Shown piece after piece: positions 9,130 to 17,960 of a stretch of 64,000 nucleotides of DNA (position 1 is the stretch's first letter; each line of letters opens with the position of its first letter). The stretch comes from Streptomyces sp. Ag109_O5-10 (GTDB lineage Bacteria; Actinomycetota; Actinomycetes; Streptomycetales; Streptomycetaceae). A program made the translations under genes and the position numbers. The notes under the pieces are model-generated. The model had not been told where the DNA came from. It ran no database searches and saw only the letters and a list, made by a program, of their open reading frames with translations. The stretch is from positions 3,162,001-3,226,000 of the forward strand of contig NZ_FNTQ01000001.1 in NCBI RefSeq assembly GCF_900105755.1. Reading direction: 5' to 3'.

Positions 9130-9433
9130 GAACAAACCCCTCTCAGCCGAGCCAGGTGCGCACGCCCCTCCCGCTGTGCCGGGCGTGCGCCGTTGCGTAT
9201 CCCCGCAGTTACTATTCAGCACCACAACTGACCGGTCTGGGAACGGATTTGCTTCACTCACTACCCCACAGTGCCGAGAACCTCCCCTTGTGTGACTGAT
9301 TCGGGTTCGCTAGGGGTGCACAAAGGATCGAATGTACGGCGCACAGACGAGCGGGTCCGGCCGGACATGACGAACGCCTGGTCGGAGCAGGCCCGACCAG
9401 GCGTCACAACTGTCCTTCCGCGTTCCCTGGGTC
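9130..9433. other. Intergenic region between the synthase operon and def
   Basis: A 304-bp gap between two genes read leftwards. It must hold the promoter of the terpene synthase operon and the 3' end of def, including the strong hairpin at 9374-9404. I could not pick a convincing -35/-10 pair. No small gene is evident. Confidence 0.6.
9374..9404 (-). terminator. Hairpin terminator after def
   Basis: A 12-bp stem (9374-9385 with 9393-9404, ACGCCTGGTCGG and its complement) with a 7-nt loop, 30 bp past the def stop codon. There is no clear U-run, as is common in streptomycetes. Confidence 0.75.
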
Positions 9434-10084
9434 TCAGTCGTTGGCGACCACGGGGTAGCGGGGCTCGTTCTCGGCCATCTGCCGCAGCGCGTCCTTGCGT
9501 TCGCGCTTGGAGAGCCGGTCGATGTACAGGTAGCCGTACAGGTGGTCGGTCTCGTGCTGCAAACACCGAGCGAAGTAGCCGGTGCCGCGCACCTTGATCG
9601 GGTTGCCCTTCTCGTCCTGCCCGGTGACCTCGGCGTAGTCGGGCCGGGCGAGCGGGGCGTAGGCGGTGGGCACCGACAGGCACCCCTCGTTGCTGTCGTC
9701 CAGCCGCCGCTTGTCGGCGGGCAGGTCGACCAGCTTCGGGTTGCACACCACACCGACGTGCCGGGCGCCCTCGTCGTCCTGGCAGTCGTAGACGAAGACC
9801 TTGAGGTCGACGCCGATCTGGTTGGCGGCGAGGCCGACGCCCTCGGCGGTCCGCTGGCTGGCGAACATGTCGGCGACGAGCTGGTCCAGCTCCGCCCCGA
9901 ACTCGGTGACGTCCTTGCACTCCTTGTGCAGCACCGGGTTCCCGACGACGGTGATGGGCCGCGACGTCCCCCGCTCACGCCAGGCGTTCTCGCGCTCCTC
10001 GGTCCCCTCGGTGTCGACGACGAACCCCTCGTCATCCACGGGGAGCACGCCCGCGTGCTGCTGATCGGTGTCCTGCTGCGCCAT
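9434..10084 (-). CDS. def: Peptide deformylase
   Basis: It removes the N-formyl group from nascent proteins, using a metal in the active site. All three motifs are present: [10 protein letters not shown] (82-91), EGCLS (133-137, metal ligand C135) and QHETDH (176-181, ligands H177 and H181, catalytic E178). The 216-residue protein has an N-terminal extension of about 40 acidic residues before the conserved core ([12 protein letters not shown]), longer than in E. coli. The ATG at 10084 was chosen because the upstream frame is read through antisense sequence of the neighbouring TPR gene. Confidence 0.96.
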   Translation of the reverse strand: MAQQDTDQQHAGVLPVDDEGFVVDTEGTEERENAWRERGTSRPITVVGNPVLHKECKDVTEFGAELDQLVADMFASQRTAEGVGLAANQIGVDLKVFVYDCQDDEGARHVGVVCNPKLVDLPADKRRLDDSNEGCLSVPTAYAPLARPDYAEVTGQDEKGNPIKVRGTGYFARCLQHETDHLYGYLYIDRLSKRERKDALRQMAENEPRYPVVAND

Positions 10085-10152
10085 GACCGACGTAAGCCTT
10101 CCTAGGTAGAACGGGGAGAGATATTGCTGGTACAGGGTACGTGTCTGCTTTT

Positions 10153-10180
10153 GGGGGCGCGGGGAACTGCGCGAGCGACC
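10153..10180 (+). repeat. Dispersed repeat, copy 2
   Basis: It reads GGGGGCGCGGGGAACTGCGC and then GAGCGACC. It sits between def and the TPR gene and lacks a good left arm for the hairpin, unlike copies 1, 3 and 5. Confidence 0.7.
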
Positions 10181-10208
10181 ACGCACGACCCGCAGTGACC
10201 CACCGGCC

Positions 10209-11246
10209 TCAGCAGACCTCTTCCAGATCCCGCCAGTCCCGGGAATCAGGGCTGTCCGCAACCCACCCGTCCAGCAACCCCCTGACCAGCGAGGCCGGCG
10301 CGGCGATCCCGCACTCCCGCTCCGGCACCCACAGCTGCCCGTCCGTCCGGTGCCCGAGCGGCCCTGGATGCCCCGGCTCACTGTGGTCGTGGGGATCGAG
10401 ATGCACCCCGTCGCCCTCGTCCGACGGCATCCGCGACTCCGAGCACATCCGGCACAGCAGCCGCACGGACGAGGACCAGTCCTCCGCCGCGAACCCGGCG
10501 TCCCCCGCCAACTGCTCCAGCGCGTCCCGGTCCGCCTCCGTCGCCGCCTCGAGGAGCACCACCCACGTCGGCACCGGCGACGGCGCCCACAGCTCGATCT
10601 CGTCGAAGACGGGGTACGCGTGCCCGGTCGCCGTGGTCCGCTCGCCGTGCGGCACCCCGTCGTGCAGGACCACCTCGCCCCAGCGCCGCCCGGACGAGGG
10701 AAGCGGGATGGACTGCACCTCGATGCGGGCGGGGTCGAGGCGCCGCCCCCACACCACCTCGGCCTCCCCTTCCGGGGACAGCCGCACGGCGGCACTGCCG
10801 AGGTCCATGCCGTCCGGCTCGCCGGACGCGGTGGCGCCTCCCGGCACCCGCAGCCCGTACGCCTGCCAGGCCCGGCGGGCCAGCGGCCAGTCCTGCAGCG
10901 CGGTCGCCGCGATGCCCACGTTCCACCAGTCGGGCGCCCCGGTCTCCCGGTCGAGGAGGGCCACCGCCCGCAGCCCGGCGGCCCGCGCCTGCTCCCAGTC
11001 GTGCCGGAACTTGTGCAGCAGGGCGAGGTTGAACCAGGACTCCGACAGCCAGGGTTCCAGGTCGGCAGCGCGCGTCAGCAGCTCGCCCGCGTCCTCGTAC
11101 CGGCCGTCGCCGATCAGCGTGAACGCGCGGTCGGTGGCCTGCCGCCAGGAGGCGGAGGGCCGGTGCCGTCCCTTGCCGAAGATCCTCACGATTCCCGCCT
11201 GCCAGTTCCAGTTCCGCACAGTGGGCTGGCTTGTGCCCCCGGACAT
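10209..11246 (-). CDS. Tetratricopeptide-repeat protein
   Basis: A soluble 345-residue protein. Residues about 40-130 contain helical repeats of TPR type ([25 protein letters not shown] and [26 protein letters not shown]). The C-terminal 200 residues form an acidic domain of no family I recognise, with two Cys in 'LLCRMCSES'. The ATG at 11246 has GAGGAGAGGG just upstream. There is no catalytic motif; TPR domains mediate protein contacts. It stands apart from both neighbours, with the dispersed repeat on its 3' side. Confidence 0.85.
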   Translation of the reverse strand: MSGGTSQPTVRNWNWQAGIVRIFGKGRHRPSASWRQATDRAFTLIGDGRYEDAGELLTRAADLEPWLSESWFNLALLHKFRHDWEQARAAGLRAVALLDRETGAPDWWNVGIAATALQDWPLARRAWQAYGLRVPGGATASGEPDGMDLGSAAVRLSPEGEAEVVWGRRLDPARIEVQSIPLPSSGRRWGEVVLHDGVPHGERTTATGHAYPVFDEIELWAPSPVPTWVVLLEAATEADRDALEQLAGDAGFAAEDWSSSVRLLCRMCSESRMPSDEGDGVHLDPHDHSEPGHPGPLGHRTDGQLWVPERECGIAAPASLVRGLLDGWVADSPDSRDWRDLEEVC

Positions 11247-11302
11247 CACCCTCTCCTCGCATCCAACCACGTACGACGGGAGGGCCGCTCATTACCCATG
11301 GG

Positions 11303-12634
11303 TTACCCAGCCGCGCGCAAGGTCAGACAGTCTCTGGAGAGCACGCGGGCCAGGGACTCCACAACCTCCGGAGCGTAGTCCCCGGCGGTCGCCAGCCGTA
11401 ACTCCTCCAGTGCCGTCAGCGGCCCGCCGGGCCCGGAATCCCGGGCCTTCTCCTCGTACGCGTTGACGGTCCGCACGATCCGCGCGGCGACCGGCTGTTC
11501 CCGGTAGGGGTCGGCCTGCCGCTCCACGACCACCGCGACCGCCGCGGCCACCCCGGTCTGCCGTACGACGGCCCCGCCGAGCAGGGCTATCCGCCGCTGC
11601 TCCGCCGCCGGGAGCCCCGCGGTGGCCCCGGCGGGCACCGGGTCGACGAGGCTGAGCTGGCCGATGTCGTGCATGAGCGCCGCGTACTCCAGCACGGTCA
11701 GCTCCGCTCCGGACAGCCCCAGGTCCCGCCCGACGGCCTGGCTCAGCGCGGCGACGCGGCGGGCGTGCCCGGCCGGGGTGTACCCGGCTATCTCGGTGGC
11801 GCGGGCGAGGGAGGCGATGGTCTGCCGGTAGGTGGCCCGGACGGCCGCGTAGCGGCGCAGGGAGAGCTGGGTGAGGAGCAGGGGCAGGCAGAACACGGGC
11901 AGCGCCCACAGCCCGACGACGGCGACGGCCAGTGCCATCACGGCCCCGGTGGCGCAGACCGCGGACCCGATGCCGAGCAGCCCGCGCAGCTCGTCCCGCA
12001 GCAGCGGCCCGAACGGCCACCCGGTCCGCGCGTGGGCCTGCGCGGCGGCGAGCACCGCGTCGCACAGCGCGGTGAGCACCAGGAGCGCGACGAGCAGCAG
12101 GGCGTACGCCGGTCCGTCCGTGTGCTCCAACGCGCCCCTGCTGTAGAGGGGTTGGGAGCAGACGGCGGCGAAGCCGACGGTGAGGACGCGGCGGGTGAGG
12201 TGGTCGAGGGTGGGGCGCCGCCCGTCGGCTATGTGCGGGACGTTGCCGAGCAGCGAGGCCGCGCAGACGACGGTGACGACCTGGAAGGCGCCGTCGTGCG
12301 TGACGGCCCCGGCATCGGCGCCGAGCAGGGCGTAGGCGAGCCCGCCGGCGGCACCGAGCGGGGCGGCCTCCCGTACCTCGGCGCCGGTCCAGCGGGCCCA
12401 TTCGCCGACGCCGACGAGAAGGCCGAAGGCGAGGGCGATGCCGCGGTCGCCGAGGCCTTCCCAGAGAGTCCCGGCGAGACAGCCGAGGGCGAGGAGCAGC
12501 GCGGCGAGCCGGATGCCCCCGAGCGCGGCGGGACGGCCGGAGCGAAGGGCCGCGGCCGGACCGGCGAGACCGCTGCCACCGCCACCGGCGCCGCCCGCCG
12601 GACCCGGGGCGAACGCCGGGGCCCCGGACGTCAC
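11303..12634 (-). CDS. Membrane HD-domain protein, degenerate HD-GYP
   Basis: The 443-residue protein has about seven hydrophobic segments in the first 260 residues and a cytoplasmic HD-type domain after about 275. The HD motif survives (LMHDIGQL), but the HHExxDGxGYP signature needed for c-di-GMP hydrolysis is replaced by 'VVVERQADPYREQPV'. It is probably not an active c-di-GMP phosphodiesterase and may act as a partner or regulator. Its GTG overlaps the stop of the upstream HD-GYP gene by 4 bases, so the two are co-translated. Streptomyces carry an adjacent HD-GYP pair at this locus. Confidence 0.85.
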   Translation of the reverse strand: MTSGAPAFAPGPAGGAGGGGSGLAGPAAALRSGRPAALGGIRLAALLLALGCLAGTLWEGLGDRGIALAFGLLVGVGEWARWTGAEVREAAPLGAAGGLAYALLGADAGAVTHDGAFQVVTVVCAASLLGNVPHIADGRRPTLDHLTRRVLTVGFAAVCSQPLYSRGALEHTDGPAYALLLVALLVLTALCDAVLAAAQAHARTGWPFGPLLRDELRGLLGIGSAVCATGAVMALAVAVVGLWALPVFCLPLLLTQLSLRRYAAVRATYRQTIASLARATEIAGYTPAGHARRVAALSQAVGRDLGLSGAELTVLEYAALMHDIGQLSLVDPVPAGATAGLPAAEQRRIALLGGAVVRQTGVAAAVAVVVERQADPYREQPVAARIVRTVNAYEEKARDSGPGGPLTALEELRLATAGDYAPEVVESLARVLSRDCLTLRAAG

Positions 12635-13971
12635 GGGGCACCTCGCCCGGCGCCCGCACGGTCACCGCCCGGCGGACCGGGGAGGGCCCGGCCGCCGGGC
12701 AGGTCCGCCGGATCCGGTGGCGGTACGTCGGCGGTGACCGCCGGGTGCCAGCCGTGTCTGGCCAGCGCTCGCGCCAGGGCGTCGACGATCCCCGCGTCGA
12801 ATTGCCGTCCCGCGCACCGCCGTAACTCCGTCACGGCGGCGGCCACCGGCCGGGCCCTGCTGTAGGAGCGGGTCGACGTCATCGCGTCGAAGGCGTCGGC
12901 GACGGCCACCACGCGGGCGGACTCCGGGATCTGGCCGCCCGCGAGTCCGTAGGGGTAGCCGCTGCCGTCGATGCGTTCGTGGTGGTGGAGGATCGCCGCG
13001 CGGGCCTCGCCGAGGAAGGAGATCCCGCGCACCATCTCGTGGCCGTACTCGGGGTGCAGTTCGATGATCCGCCGTTCCTCCGGGGTGAGCGGCCCGTTCT
13101 TGCGGAGCAGCCGGGTGGGGACGCCCAGCTTCCCGACGTCGTGGAGGATGCCGGCGAAGCGGAGCACCTCCACCCGGTCGTCGGCCATGCCCAGTTCCCG
13201 CGCGATCATCACGGAGGCCTGTCCGACGCGCTCGCTGTGCCCGCGGGTGTACCCGTCCTTGATGTCGACGGCCTGGACGAGCGCGCGGATGGTGGCCTGG
13301 TGGGCGGCGCGCTCCCGGTGGTACTGGGCGAACACCCACCAGGAGACGCACATCGGCAGCAGGACGAGCAGGGCCGCGACGGGACCGTAGGGACTGCGCC
13401 AGAGCACGGCCATCATCAGCCCGGCCAGCCCGTGCACCCCGACCGGGGCGAGGGAGCGGGAGAGCAGACCGCGCCAGGCCCGGCGGACCGGGACCCTCTC
13501 GGCGATCGCGAGGATCCCGCCGTCCAGCAGGGCGAGCACGGCGCAGAAGGCCAGTACGGCGGCGGCGCAGGGCAGCAGCGCGTAAGGGAAGTCGCAGCCC
13601 ACCACCGAGTCCCGGCCGCCCAGCGCCCAGTGCACGCGCCCCGCGCCCCACACGGCGAGCGCGAGCTCGGCGGCCCGCCAGGTCCGGCGCAGCGCCTGCG
13701 GTCGGTGCTCGGCGCGGGAGAGGAGCGCACCCGGCAGCGGTACGAGCGCCGCGGCCGGCGGCGGCAGCAGGAAGGCACCGGCGAGCAGGACCGGGTAGAA
13801 GGTGCCGCCGAGGCGGCGCCGTACGACGTGCTCGCAGGCGGCGTAGAGCGCGGCGAGGAGGGCGACCGCCCACCAGGGCGTACGCAGCTCGGGCAGCGGC
13901 AGCAGACAGAGCAGGGCGGCGAGGGCGACGCAGGTCACGTACGCGCGCACCCGTACCGGGACCGCCTCCAT
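12631..13971 (-). CDS. Membrane HD-GYP domain phosphodiesterase (c-di-GMP type)
   Basis: The 446-residue protein has N-terminal membrane helices (to about residue 215) and then a complete HD-GYP domain: GHSERVG, ILHDVGKLG, HPEYGHEMV, HHERIDGSGYPYGL and VVAVADAFDAMTSTRSY. HD-GYP enzymes hydrolyse c-di-GMP to pGpG or GMP; in Streptomyces c-di-GMP controls the switch to sporulation through BldD. The ATG at 13971 is preceded by GAGGGGCGAG. The C-terminal 40 residues are a disordered Pro/Gly tail. It forms an overlapping pair with the degenerate HD gene downstream. Confidence 0.93.
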   Translation of the reverse strand: MEAVPVRVRAYVTCVALAALLCLLPLPELRTPWWAVALLAALYAACEHVVRRRLGGTFYPVLLAGAFLLPPPAAALVPLPGALLSRAEHRPQALRRTWRAAELALAVWGAGRVHWALGGRDSVVGCDFPYALLPCAAAVLAFCAVLALLDGGILAIAERVPVRRAWRGLLSRSLAPVGVHGLAGLMMAVLWRSPYGPVAALLVLLPMCVSWWVFAQYHRERAAHQATIRALVQAVDIKDGYTRGHSERVGQASVMIARELGMADDRVEVLRFAGILHDVGKLGVPTRLLRKNGPLTPEERRIIELHPEYGHEMVRGISFLGEARAAILHHHERIDGSGYPYGLAGGQIPESARVVAVADAFDAMTSTRSYSRARPVAAAVTELRRCAGRQFDAGIVDALARALARHGWHPAVTADVPPPDPADLPGGRALPGPPGGDRAGAGRGAP

Positions 13972-14136
13972 CTCGCCCCTCCCCCGACCATGCCTGTCCA
14001 GGCTCCGGAGCCTAGGGCGGGAGCCGGCGGGTCCGGGGGCTTATGACCGGAGGATTAGCACGTTCGGGTGATGGGACACCGGGGCGGGAACCGCTCCGCG
14101 CCGCCTGCGGGCGGCGCCGTGCGGTCGGCGCCCGGG

Positions 14137-14463
14137 TCAGCTCTCCGGCGTGACCGGCGCGGGCTGGGGGGTCCGGGCGGCCGTGACGTCGTGTTCCGGG
14201 AGGGGCTGCCCCGAACGGATCAGATCCAGCCGCCCCAGCACCTTGGCCCGCAGGTCGGTGGGCACGTCGTCATGCCCGCAGCACCGCTTGACCAGCTTCT
14301 TCACGGCCTCCTCCAGCCCGTACTTCTCCAGGCAGGGGGAGCACTCCTCGAAGTGCTGCTTGAACTTGACGCGATCGACGTCCGGCATCTCACTGTCGAG
14401 GAACTCGTAGAGATGATCGAGTACCTCACTGCAGTCCGTCTCGTGCGGCTCTCCGCAGCTCAT
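14137..14463 (-). CDS. rsrA: RsrA, zinc-binding anti-sigma factor
   Basis: RsrA binds SigR in the reduced state and releases it when its cysteines form a disulfide. The 108-residue protein keeps every known key residue: C11, H37, C41 and C44 (HFEECSPC, the ZAS motif), plus C3, C61 and C62. Its ATG overlaps the sigR stop codon by 4 bases, giving coupled synthesis of the sigma/anti-sigma pair. The C-terminal 25 residues are a proline-rich tail. It lies 165 bp upstream of the HD-GYP genes, which read in the same direction. Confidence 0.97.
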   Translation of the reverse strand: MSCGEPHETDCSEVLDHLYEFLDSEMPDVDRVKFKQHFEECSPCLEKYGLEEAVKKLVKRCCGHDDVPTDLRAKVLGRLDLIRSGQPLPEHDVTAARTPQPAPVTPES

Positions 14464-15308
14464 GAGCCCGAGCCTTTCGCTTCGTTCGACTCTCCGGCGC
14501 CGGCCGGGACGAGCCCGCGCTCACGCGCGTAGTCCTCCAGCATGCCGCGCAGTTGGCGGCGGCCTCGGTGCAGCCGGGACATCACCGTACCGATGGGTGT
14601 CCCCATGATGTCCGCGATCTCCTTGTACGCAAAGCCCTCTACGTCTGCGAGGTAGACGGCGATGCGGAATTCCTCGGGGATCGCCTGCAGCGCTTCCTTC
14701 ACGTCCGAGTCGGGCAGGTGGTCGAGCGCCTGCGACTCCGCGGAGCGCAAGCCCGTCGACATGTGCGACTCGGCGCGGGCGAGCTGCCAGTCCTCGATCT
14801 CCTCGGCCGCGGAGCGCTGGGGTTCGCGCTGCTTCTTGCGGTACGAGTTGATGAAGGTGTTCGTGAGAATGCGGTACAGCCAGGCCTTGAGGTTGGTGCC
14901 CTCACGGAACTGGTGGAACGACGCGTACGCCTTGGCGTAGGTCTCCTGCACCAGGTCCTCGGCGTCGGCGGGGTTGCGCGTCATGCGCAGCGCGGCCGAG
15001 TACATCTGGTCGAGGAATTCGAGCGCGTCCCGCTCGAAGCGCGCCGTGCGCTCCGACGTCGACTCCGCGCTGACGCCCTGGCCCTCGGGCAGCTCCGCCT
15101 GGCCGTTGTCGGTCCCTGCGTCGGTACCGGTGACCGGACCCACCTCCTCAAGATCCCGGGCAGGACCAAAACTGATCCCACTCGTCTCGGAGGATAGAAC
15201 ACGACCCGTGCCTGCCGCCGCTCGAATAGGAGCGGTCTTGGCCGCATGCAGTACCGTCCAGTCCAGGTCAGCGCTGCTGCTACGGCTCGGGCAGATGGTC
15301 GAACCCAT
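14460..15308 (-). CDS. sigR: SigR, ECF sigma factor of the thiol-oxidative stress response
   Basis: This is a group IV sigma factor with region 2 ([28 protein letters not shown]) and region 4 ([20 protein letters not shown]). Two products are expected. The full frame from the ATG at 15308 gives 282 residues, corresponding to the unstable, induced SigR-prime of S. coelicolor. The GTG at 15143 gives 227 residues, the length of the stable housekeeping form. I annotate the longer frame because a SigR-type promoter lies just upstream of it. SigR drives thioredoxin, mycothiol and protease genes. Confidence 0.95.
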   Translation of the reverse strand: MGSTICPSRSSSADLDWTVLHAAKTAPIRAAAGTGRVLSSETSGISFGPARDLEEVGPVTGTDAGTDNGQAELPEGQGVSAESTSERTARFERDALEFLDQMYSAALRMTRNPADAEDLVQETYAKAYASFHQFREGTNLKAWLYRILTNTFINSYRKKQREPQRSAAEEIEDWQLARAESHMSTGLRSAESQALDHLPDSDVKEALQAIPEEFRIAVYLADVEGFAYKEIADIMGTPIGTVMSRLHRGRRQLRGMLEDYARERGLVPAGAGESNEAKGSGS

Positions 15309-15366
15309 GCGGCGGACTTCCTCTCGTTCGGCGTCGGCACTGGTGTCCCAGTACTTCTGTCCGCCT

Positions 15367-15394
15367 CAACAGTGGTCCGCCGCGCAACATTCCC
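15367..15394 (-). promoter_or_regulatory. SigR-dependent autoregulatory promoter
   Basis: Reading leftwards, GGGAAT (15394-15389), an 18-nt spacer and GTTG (15370-15367) match the SigR consensus GGAAT-N18/19-GTT exactly. Transcription would start about 50 nt before the ATG at 15308, so this message can encode the long SigR-prime form, as does sigRp2 in S. coelicolor. Confidence 0.88.
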
Positions 15395-15399
15395 GGGCG

Positions 15400-16032
15400 T
15401 CACCCGAGGGACGCGGTCCATGCGACGACCGCGTCCGTGATGATGGTCACTGCCCTTTCCTGCCCGATCTCCGCACGTTTGGGCACCGCGAACCCGTGAT
15501 CGGCGCCCGGCACCTCGACGAGTCCGTACTGCCCCTCCGGGAACTCGGCGGGCCTCCCGAACGGGTCGTGCCCGCCCTGTACGACGAGCGTGGGCACCCC
15601 GGCCCCGAGCAGCTCCGCGGCCCGCGACTTCTCCGGCCTGCCCGGCGGGTGCAGCGGAAAACTCAGGGCCAGGACGCCGGCCGCCCCCAGGTCGGCCGCG
15701 GTACGGCAGGCGACCCGGGCCCCGGCGCTGCGCCCGCCCGACACCACGGGCGGGCCCGGCGCGGCGAGCGCGGGCCACAGGCCCCGCCAGCCGACGTCGA
15801 GCGTCTTCGGCGCGGGCGCGAGCTTCTTCCCGGCGACCCGCCAGGGCTGCTCGACGAGCGCCACGGTCACGCCGTGCTCCGGCAGGACCGCGGCGATCGC
15901 CTGCAGATCCCGCGCCTCGATGCCCCCGCCCGCCCCATGGCTCACGGCGAGCACGAGGCGCGCCCGCGCCGCCTCGTGCCAGGTGATGCGGGCGTCCCCC
16001 GCCTCGGTACCGACGATCTTCGACGTAGTCAC
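15400..16032 (-). CDS. Alpha/beta-hydrolase, dienelactone hydrolase/TEX30-like
   Basis: A 210-residue single-domain hydrolase. The nucleophile elbow is GGRSAG (Ser in GxSxG), the acid is in 'VVQGGHDPFG', and the histidine is in 'VPGADHGF', giving a plausible Ser-Asp-His triad. The size and the motif 'LSFPLHPPGRPEKSR' fit the KANL3/TEX30-like group of bacterial hydrolases, whose substrates are unknown. The start is a GTG with a weak ribosome site. Its stop codon lies 6 bp from the SigR promoter that drives the next operon. Confidence 0.88.
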   Translation of the reverse strand: MTTSKIVGTEAGDARITWHEAARARLVLAVSHGAGGGIEARDLQAIAAVLPEHGVTVALVEQPWRVAGKKLAPAPKTLDVGWRGLWPALAAPGPPVVSGGRSAGARVACRTAADLGAAGVLALSFPLHPPGRPEKSRAAELLGAGVPTLVVQGGHDPFGRPAEFPEGQYGLVEVPGADHGFAVPKRAEIGQERAVTIITDAVVAWTASLG

Positions 16033-16051
16033 GTGAGAAGGCTAGAAGGCG

Positions 16052-16088
16052 GCGCCCCGAAAAAGGCGCGGGGAACTGCGCGAGCAGC
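16052..16088 (+). repeat. Dispersed repeat, copy 3
   Basis: A hairpin GCGCCCC-GAAAAA-GGCGC leads into GCGGGGAACTGCGCGAGCAG. It lies between two leftward genes, upstream of the hydrolase start and past the stop of the SRAP gene, in the same orientation as the other copies. Confidence 0.72.
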
Positions 16089-16138
16089 CACGACGGCGTT
16101 GCAGCCGAAGGGCGGCCGATCGCGGGCCTGCGGAGCGC

Positions 16139-16954
16139 TCAGAAGAGTGTGCCCTCCTCGGGCCCCTCCAGCTCCTTCAGCAGCTCCGGGCTGTTGTTCC
16201 GGACGTTGCTGACCGCAGTGGAGACCGGGTAGGCGCGCATCAGGCCCTCCGGCGGCGGGGCGAGCAGCGAGCGCAGGTCCTCGACGTCCGTGCGGGCCGG
16301 GTCGAGCCAGGCGTCCCAGCGGTCCGGGGTCAGCATCAGCGGCATCCGGGGGTGGATGTCGTGCAGCGACCGCGGCCCCTCGGCGGGCGCCACGGCCAGC
16401 GGCGAGGTCTCCGCCTCCGTGGTGATCACCGAGCATGTCACCCACCAGGCCAGCGGGTGCTCGTCGGGCAGCGTCCGGTCCCGCCAGAACTCGTACAGCC
16501 CGGCCATCGCGAACACCGAGCCGTCGGCGGGGAGCACGAAGTACGGCTGTTTGCGCGGCCGCTTCTTCTTCCCCTCGACCTCCAGGTCCCGCTCCTGTGG
16601 GGCGGTGACCCACTCGTAGTAGCCGTCGGCGGGCAGGATGCAGCGCCGGGTGGCGAAGGCGCGGCGGTACGACGGCTTCTCGTGCACGGTCTCCGCGCGC
16701 GCGTTGATCATCCGGGCGCCGCCCTCGGGCGTCTTGGCCCAGGACGGCACGAGCCCCCACTTGAGCTTGCGCAGCTGGCGAACCGGACGGGGGTCGTCGG
16801 CGTCTTTCACCGGACGGTCGAGGACGGCGTAGACCTCCTTGGTCGGAGCCACGTTGTAGTCGGGCTCCAGGGTCTCCTCGGGCTCCCACTTCTCGACTTC
16901 AAAGATTCCTGCGAGATCCTCGGGCCCACGACTGGATGCATACCGTCCGCACAT
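16139..16954 (-). CDS. SRAP-domain protein (YedK/HMCES family)
   Basis: SRAP proteins form a thiazolidine crosslink through Cys2 with abasic sites in single-stranded DNA and so protect them. The 271-residue protein begins MCGRY, so the reactive cysteine is exposed after removal of Met; this fixes the start at 16954. Further conserved elements are YNVAPTKEV, INARAET, ILPADGYYEW (catalytic Glu) and HDIHPRMPLML (catalytic His). The Lys-rich loop 'VEGKKKRPRKQ' is typical of the family. It is divergent from the M50-like gene, sharing a 105-bp promoter region. Confidence 0.95.
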   Translation of the reverse strand: MCGRYASSRGPEDLAGIFEVEKWEPEETLEPDYNVAPTKEVYAVLDRPVKDADDPRPVRQLRKLKWGLVPSWAKTPEGGARMINARAETVHEKPSYRRAFATRRCILPADGYYEWVTAPQERDLEVEGKKKRPRKQPYFVLPADGSVFAMAGLYEFWRDRTLPDEHPLAWWVTCSVITTEAETSPLAVAPAEGPRSLHDIHPRMPLMLTPDRWDAWLDPARTDVEDLRSLLAPPPEGLMRAYPVSTAVSNVRNNSPELLKELEGPEEGTLF

Positions 16955-17059
16955 ACGTGCAACACTGCCAGGCCCGCCCGTCGCCCGACCACCACCCCCC
17001 AACGACGGCGCTACGCGCCGGCACCTTTCGGACTGACCAGAGGGAGTAATCACCGCACC

Positions 17060-17782
17060 ATGGACAGCACTGCCGCTCTCGCGCTGCCCGACCTCTGGGA
17101 CCGTCTGACGGGTACCCAGTCCGATCCCGATCTGTGGGTGGTGCTCGCGACCCTGGCCGCCGCGGTCGCGGTGGTCGTCCCGCACAACCTGTGGCGGATA
17201 TCCCGCAACGCCATCACGATCGCCCACGAGGGCGGCCACGGCCTGACCGCCCTGCTCACGGGCCGCCAGCTCACCGGCATCCGGCTGCACTCCGACACCA
17301 GCGGTCTCACGCTCAGCCGGGGCAAGCCGCACGGCATCGGCATGATCCTCACGGCCGCGGCCGGCTACACCGCTCCCCCGCTGCTCGGCCTCGGCGGCGC
17401 GGCCCTGCTCGGCGCCGGGCGCATCACCCTGCTGCTCTGGCTCGCCACGGCCCTGCTGCTCGTGATGCTGGTAATGATCCGCAACGCGTACGGCGTCCTG
17501 ACGGTCTTCCTGACGGGCGGCACCTTCCTGCTGGTGTCCTGGCTGGCCGGACCGCAGGTGCAGGCGGCGTTCGCGTACGCCGTGGTGTGGTTCCTGCTGC
17601 TGGGCGGAGTCCGCCCGGCCTTCGAACTCCAGGCGAAGCGCTCACGCGGCGGCGCGGGCGACTCCGACGCGGACCAGCTGTCGAGACTGACCCATCTCCC
17701 GGCGGGCGTATGGCTGTTCCTGTTCCACACGGTGTCACTGTGCTCGGTGATCGGCGGGGGGCGCTGGCTGCTCGGCCTGTGA
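17060..17782 (+). CDS. M50-family-like integral membrane peptidase
   Basis: A 240-residue multi-pass protein with six or so hydrophobic segments. A zinc-protease motif, HEGGH, lies at 56-60 in 'RNAITIAHEGGHGLTALL', the arrangement of M50B-like peptidases that cut within the membrane. No PDZ domain is present. The second metal-ligand motif (NxxPxxxxDG) of classic site-2 proteases is not obvious, so activity is uncertain. The ATG follows GGGAG. A short GC hairpin (17787-17801) and repeat copy 4 follow the stop. Confidence 0.85.
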   Translation: MDSTAALALPDLWDRLTGTQSDPDLWVVLATLAAAVAVVVPHNLWRISRNAITIAHEGGHGLTALLTGRQLTGIRLHSDTSGLTLSRGKPHGIGMILTAAAGYTAPPLLGLGGAALLGAGRITLLLWLATALLLVMLVMIRNAYGVLTVFLTGGTFLLVSWLAGPQVQAAFAYAVVWFLLLGGVRPAFELQAKRSRGGAGDSDADQLSRLTHLPAGVWLFLFHTVSLCSVIGGGRWLLGL

Positions 17783-17786
17783 CGCC

Positions 17787-17836
17787 CGCCCCGAAGGGGC
17801 GGCATCACAGGGGCGCGGGAAACTGCACGACCAGCC
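17787..17836 (+). repeat. Hairpin plus dispersed repeat, copy 4
   Basis: CGCCCC-GAA-GGGGCG (17787-17801) is a likely terminator 5 bp after the M50-like stop. The repeat (GGGGCGCGGGAAACTGCACG, then ACCAGCC) follows at 17810. This copy has two base changes from the common core. Confidence 0.7.
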
Positions 17837-17960
17837 CCCACGGCACCCCACCCGACCACCGCCCCTGCCGAAGCGGCGCCGCACCCGCCCACCGGCCTCC
17901 CCGCGGAGCGGCCCCGCCCGCCCACCGGCTGATACCTCCCCCTGCCACTAAAGTGACCCC

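Noticed and set aside
10141..11466. A 441-codon frame on the plus strand across the TPR gene
   Set aside because: Ser/Arg/Pro-rich and without motifs, while the opposite frame gives a clear TPR protein with a good ribosome site.
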